Shown here in pieces: positions 29,696 through 38,953 of a DNA stretch of 64,000 bases. The notes under the pieces are model-generated. The model was given only the letters and a program-made list of their open reading frames with translations, did no database searches and was not told the DNA's origin. Where the stretch lies: the NCBI GenBank assembly GCA_963842775.1, contig CAWJHQ010000001.1:372001-436000 (forward strand), given 5' to 3'. The position numbers were made by a program, and so were the translations under genes. The stretch comes from R-RK-3 sp963842775. GTDB lineage: Bacteria > Pseudomonadota > Alphaproteobacteria > Rhizobiales > Rhodomicrobiaceae. The first letter of the stretch is position 1, and every line of letters starts with the position of its first letter.

Positions 29696-29789
29696 GTGAA
29701 GCCTCTTCATTGGTTTGCGACCAGTCGAGAGCTTCACATGGCAATTCCCCCGCGGACCTACGCTCCGGTTCTTGCTTTCGATGCCGCTT

Positions 29790-30005
29790 TTATGCGGCCC
29801 GGGCGAGCAGATGCGCGTCGTACCGGCGCATGGCCGTAGTCGGCATCGACCGCTTCGTGTACGCTCGGGCGTTCGGCCAGGGCCCGCCGCCACGTGGAGA
29901 CCTTCGGCGCGGCGTCGAACATCCCAAGCGGGGCGATTTCATCGAACACGCCGAAATAACAGGGCGCCGATCTTTTCGCGAGCGGCGGCGCATACCAGAT
30001 TGAGA
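29790..30005 (-). pseudogene. C-terminal fragment of a glutathione S-transferase
   Basis: Reads FGVFDEIAPLGMFDAAPKVS, then WRRALAERPSVHEAVDADYG, a typical GST C-terminal helical domain ending. After a +1 shift near 29825 it closes RRYDAHLLARAA. The thioredoxin-like N-domain is missing; the upstream sequence runs into the ohr promoter region. It is best read as a remnant. Confidence 0.6.
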
Positions 30006-30065
30006 TGATGCGGCGCGTGGCCGAGTCTCGCGCGCTTTGCCTGCATTCCAACCAAGGAGCCCCCA

Positions 30066-30488
30066 ATGAATGTTCTCTATCGAACCCAGGCGACGGCGAC
30101 GGGCGGACGCACCGGAGCGGCCTCGACCGCCGATGGCGCATTCTCGGTCAAGCTGGTAACCCCGAAGGAGCTCGGCGGACCGGGCGGCGAGGGCAACAAT
30201 CCCGAGCAGCTCTTCGCGGCCGGCTATTCGGCCTGTTTTCTCAGCGCCATCAAGTTTGTCGCCGGAAAGAAACAGGTGAAGGTCGCCGACGACAGCACGG
30301 TAACGGCCAAAGTGGGCATCGGCCCCCGCGACGACGGCCAGGGCTTCGGCCTCGATGTGGCGCTCGATATCAGCCTGCCGGGCATCGATCGCGAGACGGC
30401 CCAGGCGATCGTGGATCAGGCGCATATCGTGTGCCCCTATTCCAACGCCACCCGCAACGGCCTGGACGTGCGTCTTACGCTGCTTTGA
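30066..30488 (+). CDS. ohr: Organic hydroperoxide resistance protein (Ohr)
   Basis: Thiol peroxidase that reduces organic hydroperoxides. 140 residues of the OsmC/Ohr fold, with the redox cysteines in GYSACFLSAI and AHIVCPYSNATRNG, and the conserved Glu/Arg environment in NNPEQLFAAGYSA. ATG 30066 follows AACCAAGGAGCC. The partner regulator OhrR is not visible here. A strong terminator follows. Confidence 0.96.
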   Translation: MNVLYRTQATATGGRTGAASTADGAFSVKLVTPKELGGPGGEGNNPEQLFAAGYSACFLSAIKFVAGKKQVKVADDSTVTAKVGIGPRDDGQGFGLDVALDISLPGIDRETAQAIVDQAHIVCPYSNATRNGLDVRLTLL

Positions 30489-30502
30489 GCTCCGACGCCG
30501 AT

Positions 30503-30545
30503 GCTTCAGCTTCGCCCGATCACTGAAGCTGAAGCTATTTCTTTG
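30503..30545 (+). terminator. Intrinsic terminator of ohr
   Basis: A perfect 11-bp stem (GCTTCAGCTTC with GAAGCTGAAGC) and an 11-nt loop, followed by TATTTCTTT. It starts 15 bp after the ohr stop codon. Confidence 0.75.
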
Positions 30546-30726
30546 GTGTGGCCGTGCGGAGACATGCAGCGTATGTAAGCAACCCCTGGAAATCCATGAG
30601 CTTTCCGGAGTGGCTGCGAGCCTGCGGATCTGAGCCTACGTAATCAGGTAGACCACAACCCACGGTACGTGGACACCATCCGTATTTTCCCTCTAGCTGG
30701 CAATCTGGGCTAGGGGGAAACTGGGC

Positions 30727-32128
30727 ATGCTCATGTATTGGGGGAGCCGATTAGGGGCGAGCCGAGCGTATGCTCTAAAAACGTCGCAGGCTGGTTGCCG
30801 CATTAGCAGCGCTTCTTTGTTGCCAGCATTGCTTTTGATGTGCGCAACGAGTTCGGGCAACGCCCAGGACACAATCAATCGCCTTCCGGAGAATACATCT
30901 TCGAGCAGCCTCAGTGACTTGCTGGTAAATGGGGTCCTGACACGGGCGAACGTCAGCACGGGCCAGGTTCTGTCTTGCGACCCGGCCAATAAACTATGCA
31001 CGCTGCCCGTTGATGATATTCCAGAATTGCTCAAAGGCATCCCAGGATTGCCAATCGTTCCAGGCGTATTAGAGGGCGTAGAGGGCGTGCTCGAAGACCC
31101 GGTGATCCAGGGCCTCCTCTCTCGTTCCGTGGCGGTGCTGTCGCAGGTGGTGAACAACGCCAGTTCGGTAGCGCTCAGCATCACGCAGGATGTCGCCTCG
31201 AGCGTCCTCGATGTTAAGATCGAGCCGGAGACGGCCGTGGTCGTCGGACCGTTCGCCGCATCGAGCCCCGGCGCCGCCTCGTCCATGTTCATGGTTTCAG
31301 GCTACAAGCATCTCTCGCATGACGGATATTCGGTCTCCTCGGACTTCGGCCCGGCGACGGGGAAAGGCCCCGAATTCGAAGAAGACAATTACGGGCTGAC
31401 CGTCGGCACACGGTTCGACGGCTCGGACCTATTCGGGACGGAAAAGGGCAGCGTCACCATCGGCGTTCTTGCCAATTACACCCATACCGATATCGATGTT
31501 GGCGCTGTGCCGAACGTACCCGGCAATTTCAAGAGCGGCTCGGTCAGCATCGATTCCTGGTCGGTCGGCGGCTACGGCATGGTGACAGATGGCCGCTACT
31601 ACGGGCTCGTCACGGTCACCGGCACGTTCGGCTCACCCGAGGCCGAGAATGCGCTTCTGCCCGCGACGGCCGAGACCAACACGTTCGGTTTTGCCGCGTC
31701 GGCGATGAGTGGCGTGCTCGTACCGGTGGGCGGCGCCAAGCTCGATCTGCGCGGCGGCCTGAATTACCTGCATTCCTCGAGCGATGATTTCACCGACAGT
31801 GTAGGCTCCCGCTTCACCGACGCGCGGATGGAGGAGTTCTCCGGCACCCTTTCGGCCCGCCTGTTCAGCGTCATGCGCGTGGATGACTACAACGTCCGTC
31901 CCTTCGTTCAGGGCGGCGTCAATTACCGCTTTCATTACGAAAATGAAATCACCGTCGACAATGCGACATTCGCCTTCGACGAACTCGGATACCAGCATTT
32001 TCGGCCGGGCCGGCTTCGACATCGACGTCGACCAGAACATACAGGCCTATCTCGCCGTCCGCGGCGACGCCAGTGAGGACTTCGCGGCCATTGCCGCTCA
32101 GGTCGGCGTGACGTTCAGGCTGGACTAG
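30727..32128 (+). CDS. Autotransporter-type outer membrane beta-barrel protein, one frameshift
   Basis: About 467 residues if corrected. The N-terminal part has a hydrophobic export segment (SASLLPALLLMCATSSGNA) and a short 150-residue passenger with two Cys (SCDPANKLC) and a repetitive PGLPIVPGVLEGVEGVLED stretch. The C-terminal 280 residues alternate as beta strands (NYGLTVGTRFDG, TDGRYYGLVTVTG, VRPFVQGGVNYRFHYENEIT). A +1 shift near 31988 moves the last strands (SIFGRAGFDIDVDQNIQAYL) to another frame, ending VTFRLD. Its TAG stop is the first base triplet of the following TAGAGC repeat. Confidence 0.75.
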
Positions 32129-32240
32129 AGCGGGATCGGTTGAGGTGGAAACATCGAAGCCAGGAGGCCCGCTCTCGATTCTTTGCTGGTCGCGCGATCG
32201 GACGGAAAACCGGATTCCACTTTTCCTGATCGCGCTCTAA
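32126..32240. repeat. Interspersed palindromic repeat (TAGAGCGGGAT family)
   Basis: Starts TAGAGCGGGATCGG, contains GGCCCGCTCT, then GGTCGCGCGATCGGACGGA and ACCGGATTCCACTTTTCC, ending CGCGCTCTAA. Near-identical copies are at 33246-33361 and 38644-38758, and a shorter one at 48570-48622. Its first bases form the stop codon of the upstream gene. Confidence 0.85.
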
Positions 32241-32410
32241 ATACCAAGTCTTATGCCGTGATCGGCGCGAACCTTCACCTCTCCCATGGGGAGAGGTCGG
32301 CGCGGAAAGCGCCGGGTGAGGGGTTTCTTCGCCTATATATCAACCGCTTACTCCTCACCCCCACCCTCTCCCCGTGGGAGAGGGTGCGATGCTGGCGATC
32401 TGATGCACTA
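32241..32410. repeat. MITE-like element, copy 3, truncated at the IS element
   Basis: Begins ATACCAAGTCTTATGCC and includes the CTCTCCCATGGGGAGAGG and CCCTCTCCCCGTGGGAGAGG arms. The right terminus (TTTCAGAGATTTGGTAT in the other copies) is absent; the sequence stops at the IS boundary. Confidence 0.7.
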
Positions 32411-32411
32411 G

Positions 32412-33243
32412 GGTCTGTTGAGAATCAGGATTCCTATTTTCGGCGAACAGTGATTCAAGCTCCCAAAAGGAGCTTGCGATGGATCGATTCATCCTGACGG
32501 ATGCGCAATGGGTGAAGATGGAGCCGCACTGCTTGGGCAAGCCGACCGATCCTGGCCGTACGGGCAGCGACAACAGGATGTTCCTGGAGGCGGTGCTCTG
32601 GATCGCCAGGACAGGTAGTCCGTGGCGTGATCTTCCCGCGCTGTTTGGCAATTGGAACACGGTCTTCACCCGTTACCGCTATTGGGTAAGGGCCGATGTT
32701 TTTACAAAGATTTTTGAAGCCGTGTCGGAAGATCCCGACATGGAATACGCCATGATCGACGGCACAATTGTCAAAGTCCACCGCCACGGCCAAGGCGCAA
32801 AAGGGGGACTCACAGTCAGGCTATAGGCAAATCCAAAGGCGGTCTGACGACAAAGATTCTGGCGCTCACCGATGCGCTCGGCAATCTGGTCCGCTTCGTC
32901 CTGCTGCCCGGCCAGCGCTACGATACAGTGGGCGTGGCCCCGCTGATCGAGGGCGTTCAATTCGACAACCTGATCGCCGACAAGGCGTTCAATTCCAATT
33001 GGATAACCGCTGAGTTAAACGAGCGCGGCGCCGGGATCGTCATCTCCCAACGTCCGCAACGTACAACACCTCTCGTAATTGACGCCGAGATCTATAAGTG
33101 GCGGCATCTCATCGAGAATTTCTTCTGCAAGTTGAAGGAGTTCAAGCGGATCGCCATGCGGAGCGACAAAACCGACACCAGCTTTGCTGCCATGATCCAA
33201 CTCGGTGCCGCAGTCATCAATTCGCGGTGATTCTCAACAGGCC
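32412..33243 (+). mobile_element. IS5 family (IS427 group-like) insertion sequence, 832 bp
   Basis: Terminal inverted repeats GGTCTGTTGAGAATCA (left) and GGCCTGTTGAGAATCA (right, reverse complement), 15 of 16 identical. The element is flanked by CTAG on both sides (32408-32411, 33244-33247). It holds two overlapping frames that make a DDE transposase through a -1 shift. It looks complete and potentially active. Confidence 0.88.
32479..33230 (+). CDS. IS5 family transposase, two frames joined by a -1 ribosomal frameshift
   Basis: DDE transposase. OrfA (32479-32826) reads MDRFILTDAQWVKMEPHCLG ... MEYAMIDGTIVKVHRHGQGA with the first Asp. OrfB carries the second Asp (NLIADKAFNSN) and the Glu (WRHLIENFFCKLKEFKRIAM), ending at 33230. 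The frames meet at AAAAGGGGG (about 32798), a classic slippery string; a -1 slip gives QGAKGG then SQAIGKSKGGLTTKILAL. Unlike the +1 breaks elsewhere in this window, this shift is expected for the family. Confidence 0.88.
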
Positions 33244-33245
33244 CT

Positions 33246-33361
33246 AGAGCGGGATCGCTTTAGGTGGAAACAACGTCGCCTCGTGGCCCGCTCTAGATTC
33301 TTTAGCTGGTCGCGTGATCGGACGGAAAACCGGATTCCACTTTTCCTGATCACGCTCTAAA
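33246..33361. repeat. Interspersed palindromic repeat (TAGAGCGGGAT family), copy 2
   Basis: Directly abuts the right CTAG of the IS element. It runs from TAGAGCGGGATCGC to TCCTGATCACGCTCTAA. Its right end supplies the TAG stop codon of gor on the opposite strand. Confidence 0.85.
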
Positions 33362-34745
33362 TCGGCTGATCCTTCGGCGGCTGCCATTTCTCGCGCATGG
33401 TGACCAGTTCTTCGGCGATGCTCGGATGCAGCGCCATGGTCGCGTCGAAATCGGCCTTCTTCACGCCCATGCGAAGCGGAATGGCGAGGATCTGCGCCAT
33501 TTCGGCGGCGTCCGGCCCGAATATGTGACAGCCGAGAACCCTATCGGTCCCAGCGTCGACGACGAGCTTCATCAGCATCCGCTCATTGCGCTGGGCAAGC
33601 ACATATTTCAGCGGGCGGAAACTGGCCTTGTAGATGTCGATCTCCGCAAAACGCTTCCGTGCCGCCGCCTCCGTCAGCCCGACCGTGCCGATTTCTGGCT
33701 GTGAAAACACCGCGGTGGGCACGAAGGTGTGATCCACCGGCGTCGGCTTGCCCCGGAAGACGGTATCGACGAAACACATCGCATCGTGAATGGCGACGGG
33801 AGTGAGATTGAGCCGGTCGGTGACGTCGCCGATGGCGTAGATGTGCTCCACCGACGTACGCGAATATTCATCCACCAGAATCTCGCCTGCGAGGCCGAGC
33901 TTCACGCCGCTCTCCATCAGCCCCATGCCGGCCGTGAGCGGCACCCGCCCGGTCGCATACATCACCAGGCCGGTCCGCATCTCCGTCCCGTCCTCGAAGA
34001 TGACGAGGCACCCATCGCCGTCATTCTCGATCTGTCCGGGGCGCTGATTGAAGATCAGATGGATGCCCTTGGCCTGCATGGCGTCGGAAAGGCCGATGCG
34101 CAGATCGTCGTCGAAGCCGCGCAGGATCTGGTCGCTCCGGCAGACGAGCGTCACATCCACGCCAAGCCCGTGAAAGATGGAGGCGAATTCCACGCCGATA
34201 TAGCCGGTGCCGATGATGGTGATGCTGCGGGGCAGCTCCGGCAGGGTGAAGGCCTCGTTGGATGAGATGACGTGTTCGCGCCCGTGAAACTCGGGTACGA
34301 ACGGCCAGGCCCCCGTGGCGACCAGAATCGTCTTCGCCGTCACGCTCCGGCCGGTAGCCAGCAGGCGCACCGTGTGAGGGTCCTCCAGCACCGCGCGGCT
34401 CTCGATGATCTCGGCCCCGGCACGCGCTATGTTGGCGGCGTAAAGGCCGCTCAGCCGGGCGACTTCGCGCTGGACATTGTCGCGCAAGGTCGGCCAGTCG
34501 AACGCGGCGCGTTCGATGCTCCAGCCGAAGCCCTTGGCGTCGGCGAACTCCTCCGGGAAATGGCTGGCGTAGACGAACAGTTTCTTCGGCACGCAGCCGC
34601 GGATGACGCAGGTGCCGCCGACCCGGTACTCTTCCGCGATCGCGACGCGCGCGCCCGTACCCGCCGCCATGCGAGCCGCACGCACGCCGCCGGAACCGCC
34701 GCCGATCACGAACAGATCATAGTCGAATGGCAATCGAGCCTCCAT
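33357..34745 (-). CDS. gor: Glutathione-disulfide reductase
   Basis: FAD flavoenzyme that regenerates glutathione with NADPH. 462 residues: FAD motif LFVIGGGSGGVRAARMA, redox disulfide GGTCVIRGCVPKKL, NAD(P) motif IIGTGYIGVEFASIFHGLG, and dimer-interface catalytic His in TMALHPSIAEELV. The stop codon TAG is formed by the end of an interspersed repeat. Downstream of rpiA and the DUF2059 gene on the same strand, a frequent order in this group of bacteria. Confidence 0.95.
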   Translation of the reverse strand: MEARLPFDYDLFVIGGGSGGVRAARMAAGTGARVAIAEEYRVGGTCVIRGCVPKKLFVYASHFPEEFADAKGFGWSIERAAFDWPTLRDNVQREVARLSGLYAANIARAGAEIIESRAVLEDPHTVRLLATGRSVTAKTILVATGAWPFVPEFHGREHVISSNEAFTLPELPRSITIIGTGYIGVEFASIFHGLGVDVTLVCRSDQILRGFDDDLRIGLSDAMQAKGIHLIFNQRPGQIENDGDGCLVIFEDGTEMRTGLVMYATGRVPLTAGMGLMESGVKLGLAGEILVDEYSRTSVEHIYAIGDVTDRLNLTPVAIHDAMCFVDTVFRGKPTPVDHTFVPTAVFSQPEIGTVGLTEAAARKRFAEIDIYKASFRPLKYVLAQRNERMLMKLVVDAGTDRVLGCHIFGPDAAEMAQILAIPLRMGVKKADFDATMALHPSIAEELVTMREKWQPPKDQPI

Positions 34746-34872
34746 TCCGCCGGGCCGGGATCAAGCCTCCGCCCACATCAACTTATGCGACGATCCTGTG
34801 CGGGCGCGCAAGCGACGGCCGGAGCGCCGTGCGACAGCCCCCGTTTATCCAGCGGATACAAAGGCCTGTCCG

Positions 34873-35412
34873 CTACAGCTTCACGCCGCGTTTTTGCAGT
34901 TCGTCGCGGACCTTCTGCTCCGCCTCGCGCCCGATCTGCTGTCCCCAGTTGTTGCCGAGCCGCATAGCTTCGGCGGCGAGCTCCGGCATCGCCGCTATGA
35001 ATTTCTGGCCGATCGGCGAACGGTAAAAATCGGAGAGCGCATTCATTTCCTCGGAGCTGAATTTAGCCGCATAGAGACGCGCGATCTGATCGAGAACCTC
35101 GCTCCTCCGCTCCAGAAACTGCTTTTGAATTTCGTCGAAGACCTTGTCGACCTCTTCCTGCTGCCCCGGTCCTTGCGCGGGCAGCGACTGGCGCATCTGA
35201 CGGAACATCAGAGGGATGATGGTGGCGAACTGGGCGTCCGTATTCGTCACAACAAGCAGATCGCGCGCCGCTTTCAATCGGGCCGGATCGACGTTAGCCG
35301 GCGCGGCTTGGGGAGCGGTGGCGGGCGGCTGCTGAGCCAACGCTGGGACCAGGCCGGCAAAAGCCAAACCCAGCGCCAGGGCGGCGGCCGGCGCTCGCAT
35401 TGCAATGTTCAT
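34873..35412 (-). CDS. DUF2059 family secreted protein
   Basis: A 179-residue protein with a signal peptide (AAALALGLAFAGLVPALAQ) and a Pro/Ala linker. A helical DUF2059 domain follows, with the signature RLYAAKFSSEEMNALSDFYR then SPIGQKFI. Probably periplasmic. Function of the domain is unknown. It lies 39 bp downstream of rpiA, likely in one transcription unit. Confidence 0.88.
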   Translation of the reverse strand: MNIAMRAPAAALALGLAFAGLVPALAQQPPATAPQAAPANVDPARLKAARDLLVVTNTDAQFATIIPLMFRQMRQSLPAQGPGQQEEVDKVFDEIQKQFLERRSEVLDQIARLYAAKFSSEEMNALSDFYRSPIGQKFIAAMPELAAEAMRLGNNWGQQIGREAEQKVRDELQKRGVKL

Positions 35413-35450
35413 GTCGGGGTGTCCTTTTTCGGTGCGATCAGGTCCCGATC

Positions 35451-36161
35451 CTATTCATCCGGTGCGTCCAAAATTTGAACCCCGGCGGGACCCGCGATGA
35501 TGGCCCGGTCGGCGATACCGATGAAAAGTCCATGCTCGACGACGCCCGGAATCATCTCCAGGACGTCGCCCAGCGATTCCGGTTCGCCGATCTCTCCGAA
35601 AGCGCAATCCGCGATATAGTTCCCGCTGTCGCTGACGAAAAACTCGCCGTTCAGGCGGCGCAGCGCGATGTCGCCCTCGCAGCCGGCGTCGAATGCGGCA
35701 TCCGCGATCATCTTCAGGGTCGCTTTCGCGCCGAAGCGCACGATCTCGACCGGCAGCGGGAAGGCGCCGAGTTTGACGACCCGCTTGGTGTGGTCGGCGA
35801 TGACCACCATGCGGTCGGAGGCCATGGCGACGATTTTTTCACGCAGCAGCGCGCCGCCTCCGCCCTTGATGAGCCGCAAGGTCCCGTCGACCTCATCCGC
35901 GCCGTCGACGGTCAGGTCGAGTTCGGGGAACTCGTCCAGCGTGGTCAGCTTGATCCCGGCGCGTTCGGCGAGGATGCGCGTGTCTTCCGATGTCGGCACG
36001 CAGACGACATCGAGGCCGGCTTTCACCTTCGCCCCGAGCTGTTGGATGAATTTGGCTGATGTCGAGCCGCTGCCGAGCCCGAGCTTCATGCCGGGTTTGA
36101 CAAGTTCCAGCGCGCGCTCGGCGGCCAGTGTCTTGAAAATTTCCGTGTCCATTTTGAGCAT
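35451..36161 (-). CDS. rpiA: Ribose-5-phosphate isomerase A
   Basis: Interconverts ribose-5-phosphate and ribulose-5-phosphate in the pentose phosphate pathway. Signature blocks are MKLGLGSGSTSAKFI, DLTVDGADEVDG, LIKGGGGALLREKIV and PVEIVRFGA, with the catalytic Asp and Lys in the middle two. I choose ATG 36161, preceded by GAGGTGG at five bases, over GTG 36170. 236 residues, normal for RpiA. Confidence 0.96.
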   Translation of the reverse strand: MLKMDTEIFKTLAAERALELVKPGMKLGLGSGSTSAKFIQQLGAKVKAGLDVVCVPTSEDTRILAERAGIKLTTLDEFPELDLTVDGADEVDGTLRLIKGGGGALLREKIVAMASDRMVVIADHTKRVVKLGAFPLPVEIVRFGAKATLKMIADAAFDAGCEGDIALRRLNGEFFVSDSGNYIADCAFGEIGEPESLGDVLEMIPGVVEHGLFIGIADRAIIAGPAGVQILDAPDE

Positions 36162-36180
36162 CGCATCCACCTCGGGCCTG

Positions 36181-36295
36181 ATCGTTCCGATCGCGTCGGA
36201 ACGGGGCTCTATCCTATTGTTCGAGCATGATCTTTATCGCAAGACCGGCGTCCATCCCCTGCGCGGGGCGCGTGCTTTCGCAGATCACGCTCTAG
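36181..36295. repeat. Interspersed palindromic repeat (GAGCATGATC family)
   Basis: TTCCGATCGCGTCGGAA, then GAGCATGATCTTTATCGCAA, GACCGGCGTCC and finally GCAGATCACGCTCTAG. The right end reads TAGAGC on the minus strand and provides the stop codon of gabD. An extra CCCCTGCGCGGGGCG hairpin is inserted in the centre. Confidence 0.75.
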
Positions 36296-37741
36296 CTGTC
36301 GAGACCGCCGAGAAACATATATTTCATCTCGACGAACTCCTCGATGCCATGATGCGAGCCCTCCCGTCCCAGGCCGGATTCCTTCACCCCGCCGAACGGG
36401 GCCAGCTCCGTCGCGACGATTCCTTCATTGACGCCGACGATGCCGACATCGAGGCGTTCCGCCGTGCGCCAGATGCGGCCTACGTCGCGCGAGTGGAAAT
36501 AGGCCGCAAGGCCGAAGGGCGTGCTGTTGGCGATCTCGATGGCTTCCTCATCGGTCGAGAAACGGAATAGCGGCGCCACCGGGCCGAAGATCTCTTCCTT
36601 CGCGAAACGCATGTCGAGCGTGGCGCCGGTGATGACCGTCGGCTCGTAGAAGGTGCCGCCCAACGCGTGGATCTTGCCGCCGGTGACCACCTTGGCGCCC
36701 TTGGCCACCGCGTCCTGCACATGCGCGTCGACCTTTTCGAGGGCCGCCTTGTTGATCAGCGGCCCTTGCACCACACCCGCTTCGTCGCCCGGGCCGACCT
36801 TCATCTCTTTCACCGCCGCGGCGAACTTTTCGGCGAAAGCATCATAGATGCCGTCCTGCACGAGGAATCGGTTCGCGCAGACGCAGGCCTGACCCATATT
36901 GCGATATTTCGAGGCGATGGCGTTGGCTACGGCCTTGTCGAGGTCGGCATCGTCGAACACGATGAAAGGTGCGTTGCCGCCTAGCTCCAGCGCCACTTTC
37001 TTCACGGTGCTTGCGGCTTGCCGCATCAGCAGCTTGCCGACTTCAGTCGAGCCGGTGAAGGTGATCATGCGCACCAGCGGGCTTTCCGTCAGTTCCTTGC
37101 CGATCGGCGGGGCATCACCGGTGATGACGTTGATCACGCCCTTCGGAATGCCGGCGCGATGGGCGAGTTCGGCGAGCGCCAGAGCGGTGAGAGGCGTATC
37201 CTCGGCGGGCTTCACCACCACCGTGCACCCGGCGGCGATGGCCGGCGAAACCTTGCGGGTGATCATTGCCAAGGGGAAATTCCAAGGCGTGATCGCGCCG
37301 ACGACGCCGATCGGTTGTTTCAGCACCACGATACGGCCGCTGGCGCGATGCGTGGGAAGCACCTCGCCATGGATGCGCTTGGCTTCCTCCGCGAAAAACT
37401 CGACGAACGCAGCGCCGTAAGCGACCTCGCCGCGCGCTTCGGCCAGCGGTTTGCCTTGTTCGGCAGTCATCAGCTGGGCAAGCGGCTCGGTGTGCTCCAC
37501 GATCAGCTCGAACCAGCGGCGCAGGATCACGGAGCGCTCCTTCGCCAGGAGGTCCCGCCACGGGCCGAACGCCCGGTTCGCAGCTTCGATTGCAGCGCGG
37601 GCGCCCTCGGCCCCGACATCCGGTACGCGGCGCAATTTCGGCGCCGGTCGCCGGGTTCAGCACCGCGTCTTTAGGCTGGCCGGTCCAGGCGCCATCGATG
37701 TAGCATTGCTCGCGGATGAGCGTATCGGCCTTCTGGTCCAT
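36292..37741 (-). CDS. gabD: NAD(P)-dependent succinate-semialdehyde dehydrogenase, one frameshift
   Basis: Oxidises succinate semialdehyde to succinate (GABA degradation). ATG 37741 follows AAGGAGCCGGTG: MDQKADTLIREQCYIDG. A +1 break near 37638 separates LNPATGAEIA from VPDVGAEGARAAIEAA. Aldehyde dehydrogenase motifs follow: GAITPWNFPLAMITRK, catalytic Glu in VALELGGNAPF, catalytic Cys in NMGQACVCANRF. ELAPFGGVKESGLGREG is diagnostic of the GabD branch. The corrected length of about 482 residues is normal. Confidence 0.92.
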
Positions 37742-37887
37742 CACCGGCTCCTTCTTTCATCGTCCCTGGCGGGACTTTTCATAATGATGGGCAGCGCCGC
37801 GGGCCTTGGCAATAGACAAGGCACTGTCCCATATGCTCTCTCTCACAGTCATATAGCGCGGGTGGTGCTAAGAAAAGCGAACCGACG

Positions 37888-38598
37888 ATGAAAGACCTGA
37901 CTGTGATTTTCGATCTCGACGGCACGATGATCGATACCGCGCCGGACCTGATCGCCGCGGCCAACCATACGCTCGACCGCTTCGGCATGGCGCCGGTCGA
38001 AGCGCGCATCATTCAGCCGGCTGTAGGCCTTGGCGCCAAGGCGATGATCCTCGCCGCCATGAACGAACTTGGGCGCGCGGTGGATGCGGAGACGCTTTCG
38101 TGCATGATCGACCAGTTCATCGATTATTACGGCGATAATATCGCGACGGGCAGCCGTATTTTCCCTGGTCTCGTCGAGGCGCTGGTGGTTTTGCGGGATG
38201 AAGGCGCGCGCCTCGGCGTATGCACCAACAAGCGCGAAGCGTTGACGCTCAAGCTGCTTGCCGAATTGCGGCTCGACCAGTATTTCGATGCGGTTGCGGG
38301 CGCGGAAACGTTTCCGGTTCGTAAACCGGATGCGGCGCACCTGCTCGGGACCATCGCCATGGCGGGCGGCGACCCCACTCGGGCCGTCATGATCGGCGAT
38401 ACGTCTATCGACGCCGGCGCGGCGCGCAACGCCAAGGTGCCGTTCGTCGCGGTCAGCTTCGGCTATGCCGACATGGCGGTGGAGGATCTGGAACCGGATG
38501 CCGTCATTCATAGTTTTGCGGACCTTATTCCCGTGCTCCGCGAATTGTTGCCCGCCCGAACGCGACTTAACCAGGGCGGTGCGACCAGGCCCGCCTGA
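37888..38598 (+). CDS. gph: Phosphoglycolate phosphatase, HAD family
   Basis: Dephosphorylates 2-phosphoglycolate. The HAD motifs are clear: FDLDGTMIDTAPDL (nucleophile and acid Asp), GVCTNKRE (motif II), KPDAAHLL (Lys, motif III) and MIGDTSIDAGAARNA (motif IV). 236 residues. It is divergent from gabD. In related genomes gph often sits beside rpiA; here gabD lies between and gph is inverted. Confidence 0.9.
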   Translation: MKDLTVIFDLDGTMIDTAPDLIAAANHTLDRFGMAPVEARIIQPAVGLGAKAMILAAMNELGRAVDAETLSCMIDQFIDYYGDNIATGSRIFPGLVEALVVLRDEGARLGVCTNKREALTLKLLAELRLDQYFDAVAGAETFPVRKPDAAHLLGTIAMAGGDPTRAVMIGDTSIDAGAARNAKVPFVAVSFGYADMAVEDLEPDAVIHSFADLIPVLRELLPARTRLNQGGATRPA

Positions 38599-38643
38599 CG
38601 CGGCGTGCTTTCGGCAAATCTCAGTTTCGCCCCTATGCCGGCC

Positions 38644-38758
38644 TAGAGCGGGATCGCTTTAGGTAGAAACAACGCCGCCTCGTGGCCCGCTCCAGATTCT
38701 TTAGCTGGTCGCGTGATCGGACGGAAAACCGGATTCCACTTTTCCTGATCACGCTCTA
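38644..38758. repeat. Interspersed palindromic repeat (TAGAGCGGGAT family), copy 3
   Basis: Nearly identical to 33246-33361, from TAGAGCGGGATCGC to GATCACGCTCTA, and immediately followed by the CTAAGCAGG repeat family unit. Confidence 0.85.
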
Positions 38759-38759
38759 G

Positions 38760-38884
38760 GCATCATTGCGAAAAGCATGTCCCCGCGAAGGCGGGGATGG
38801 TCTTCCCGGTTTTCGCGAGAAATGATGCGCCAACAAAGACTCTAAGCAGGTCTTTTGTTGGGTAACCAACGAAAACCTGCTTAG
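38760..38884. repeat. Interspersed repeat with CTAAGCAGGT arms, copy 2 (reversed)
   Basis: Reverse of the 18939-19041 unit: GCATCATTGCGAAAAGC, a CCCCGCGAAGGCGGGG hairpin absent from the other copy, CGGTTTTCGCGAGAAATGATG, and the CTAAGCAGGTC ... CCTGCTTAG inverted arms. Confidence 0.75.
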
Positions 38885-38953
38885 TAGAGGCGGCATATCA
38901 ACAGAACGGAATGCTCCATGCCTTTCTTGAACCAAATGCGCCTGCGCTCGCCT

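Noticed and set aside
32479..33230. IS transposase break as another sequencing error
   Set aside because: The shift is -1 at AAAAGGGGG, the opposite sign from the other breaks, and programmed -1 frameshifting is known in this IS group.
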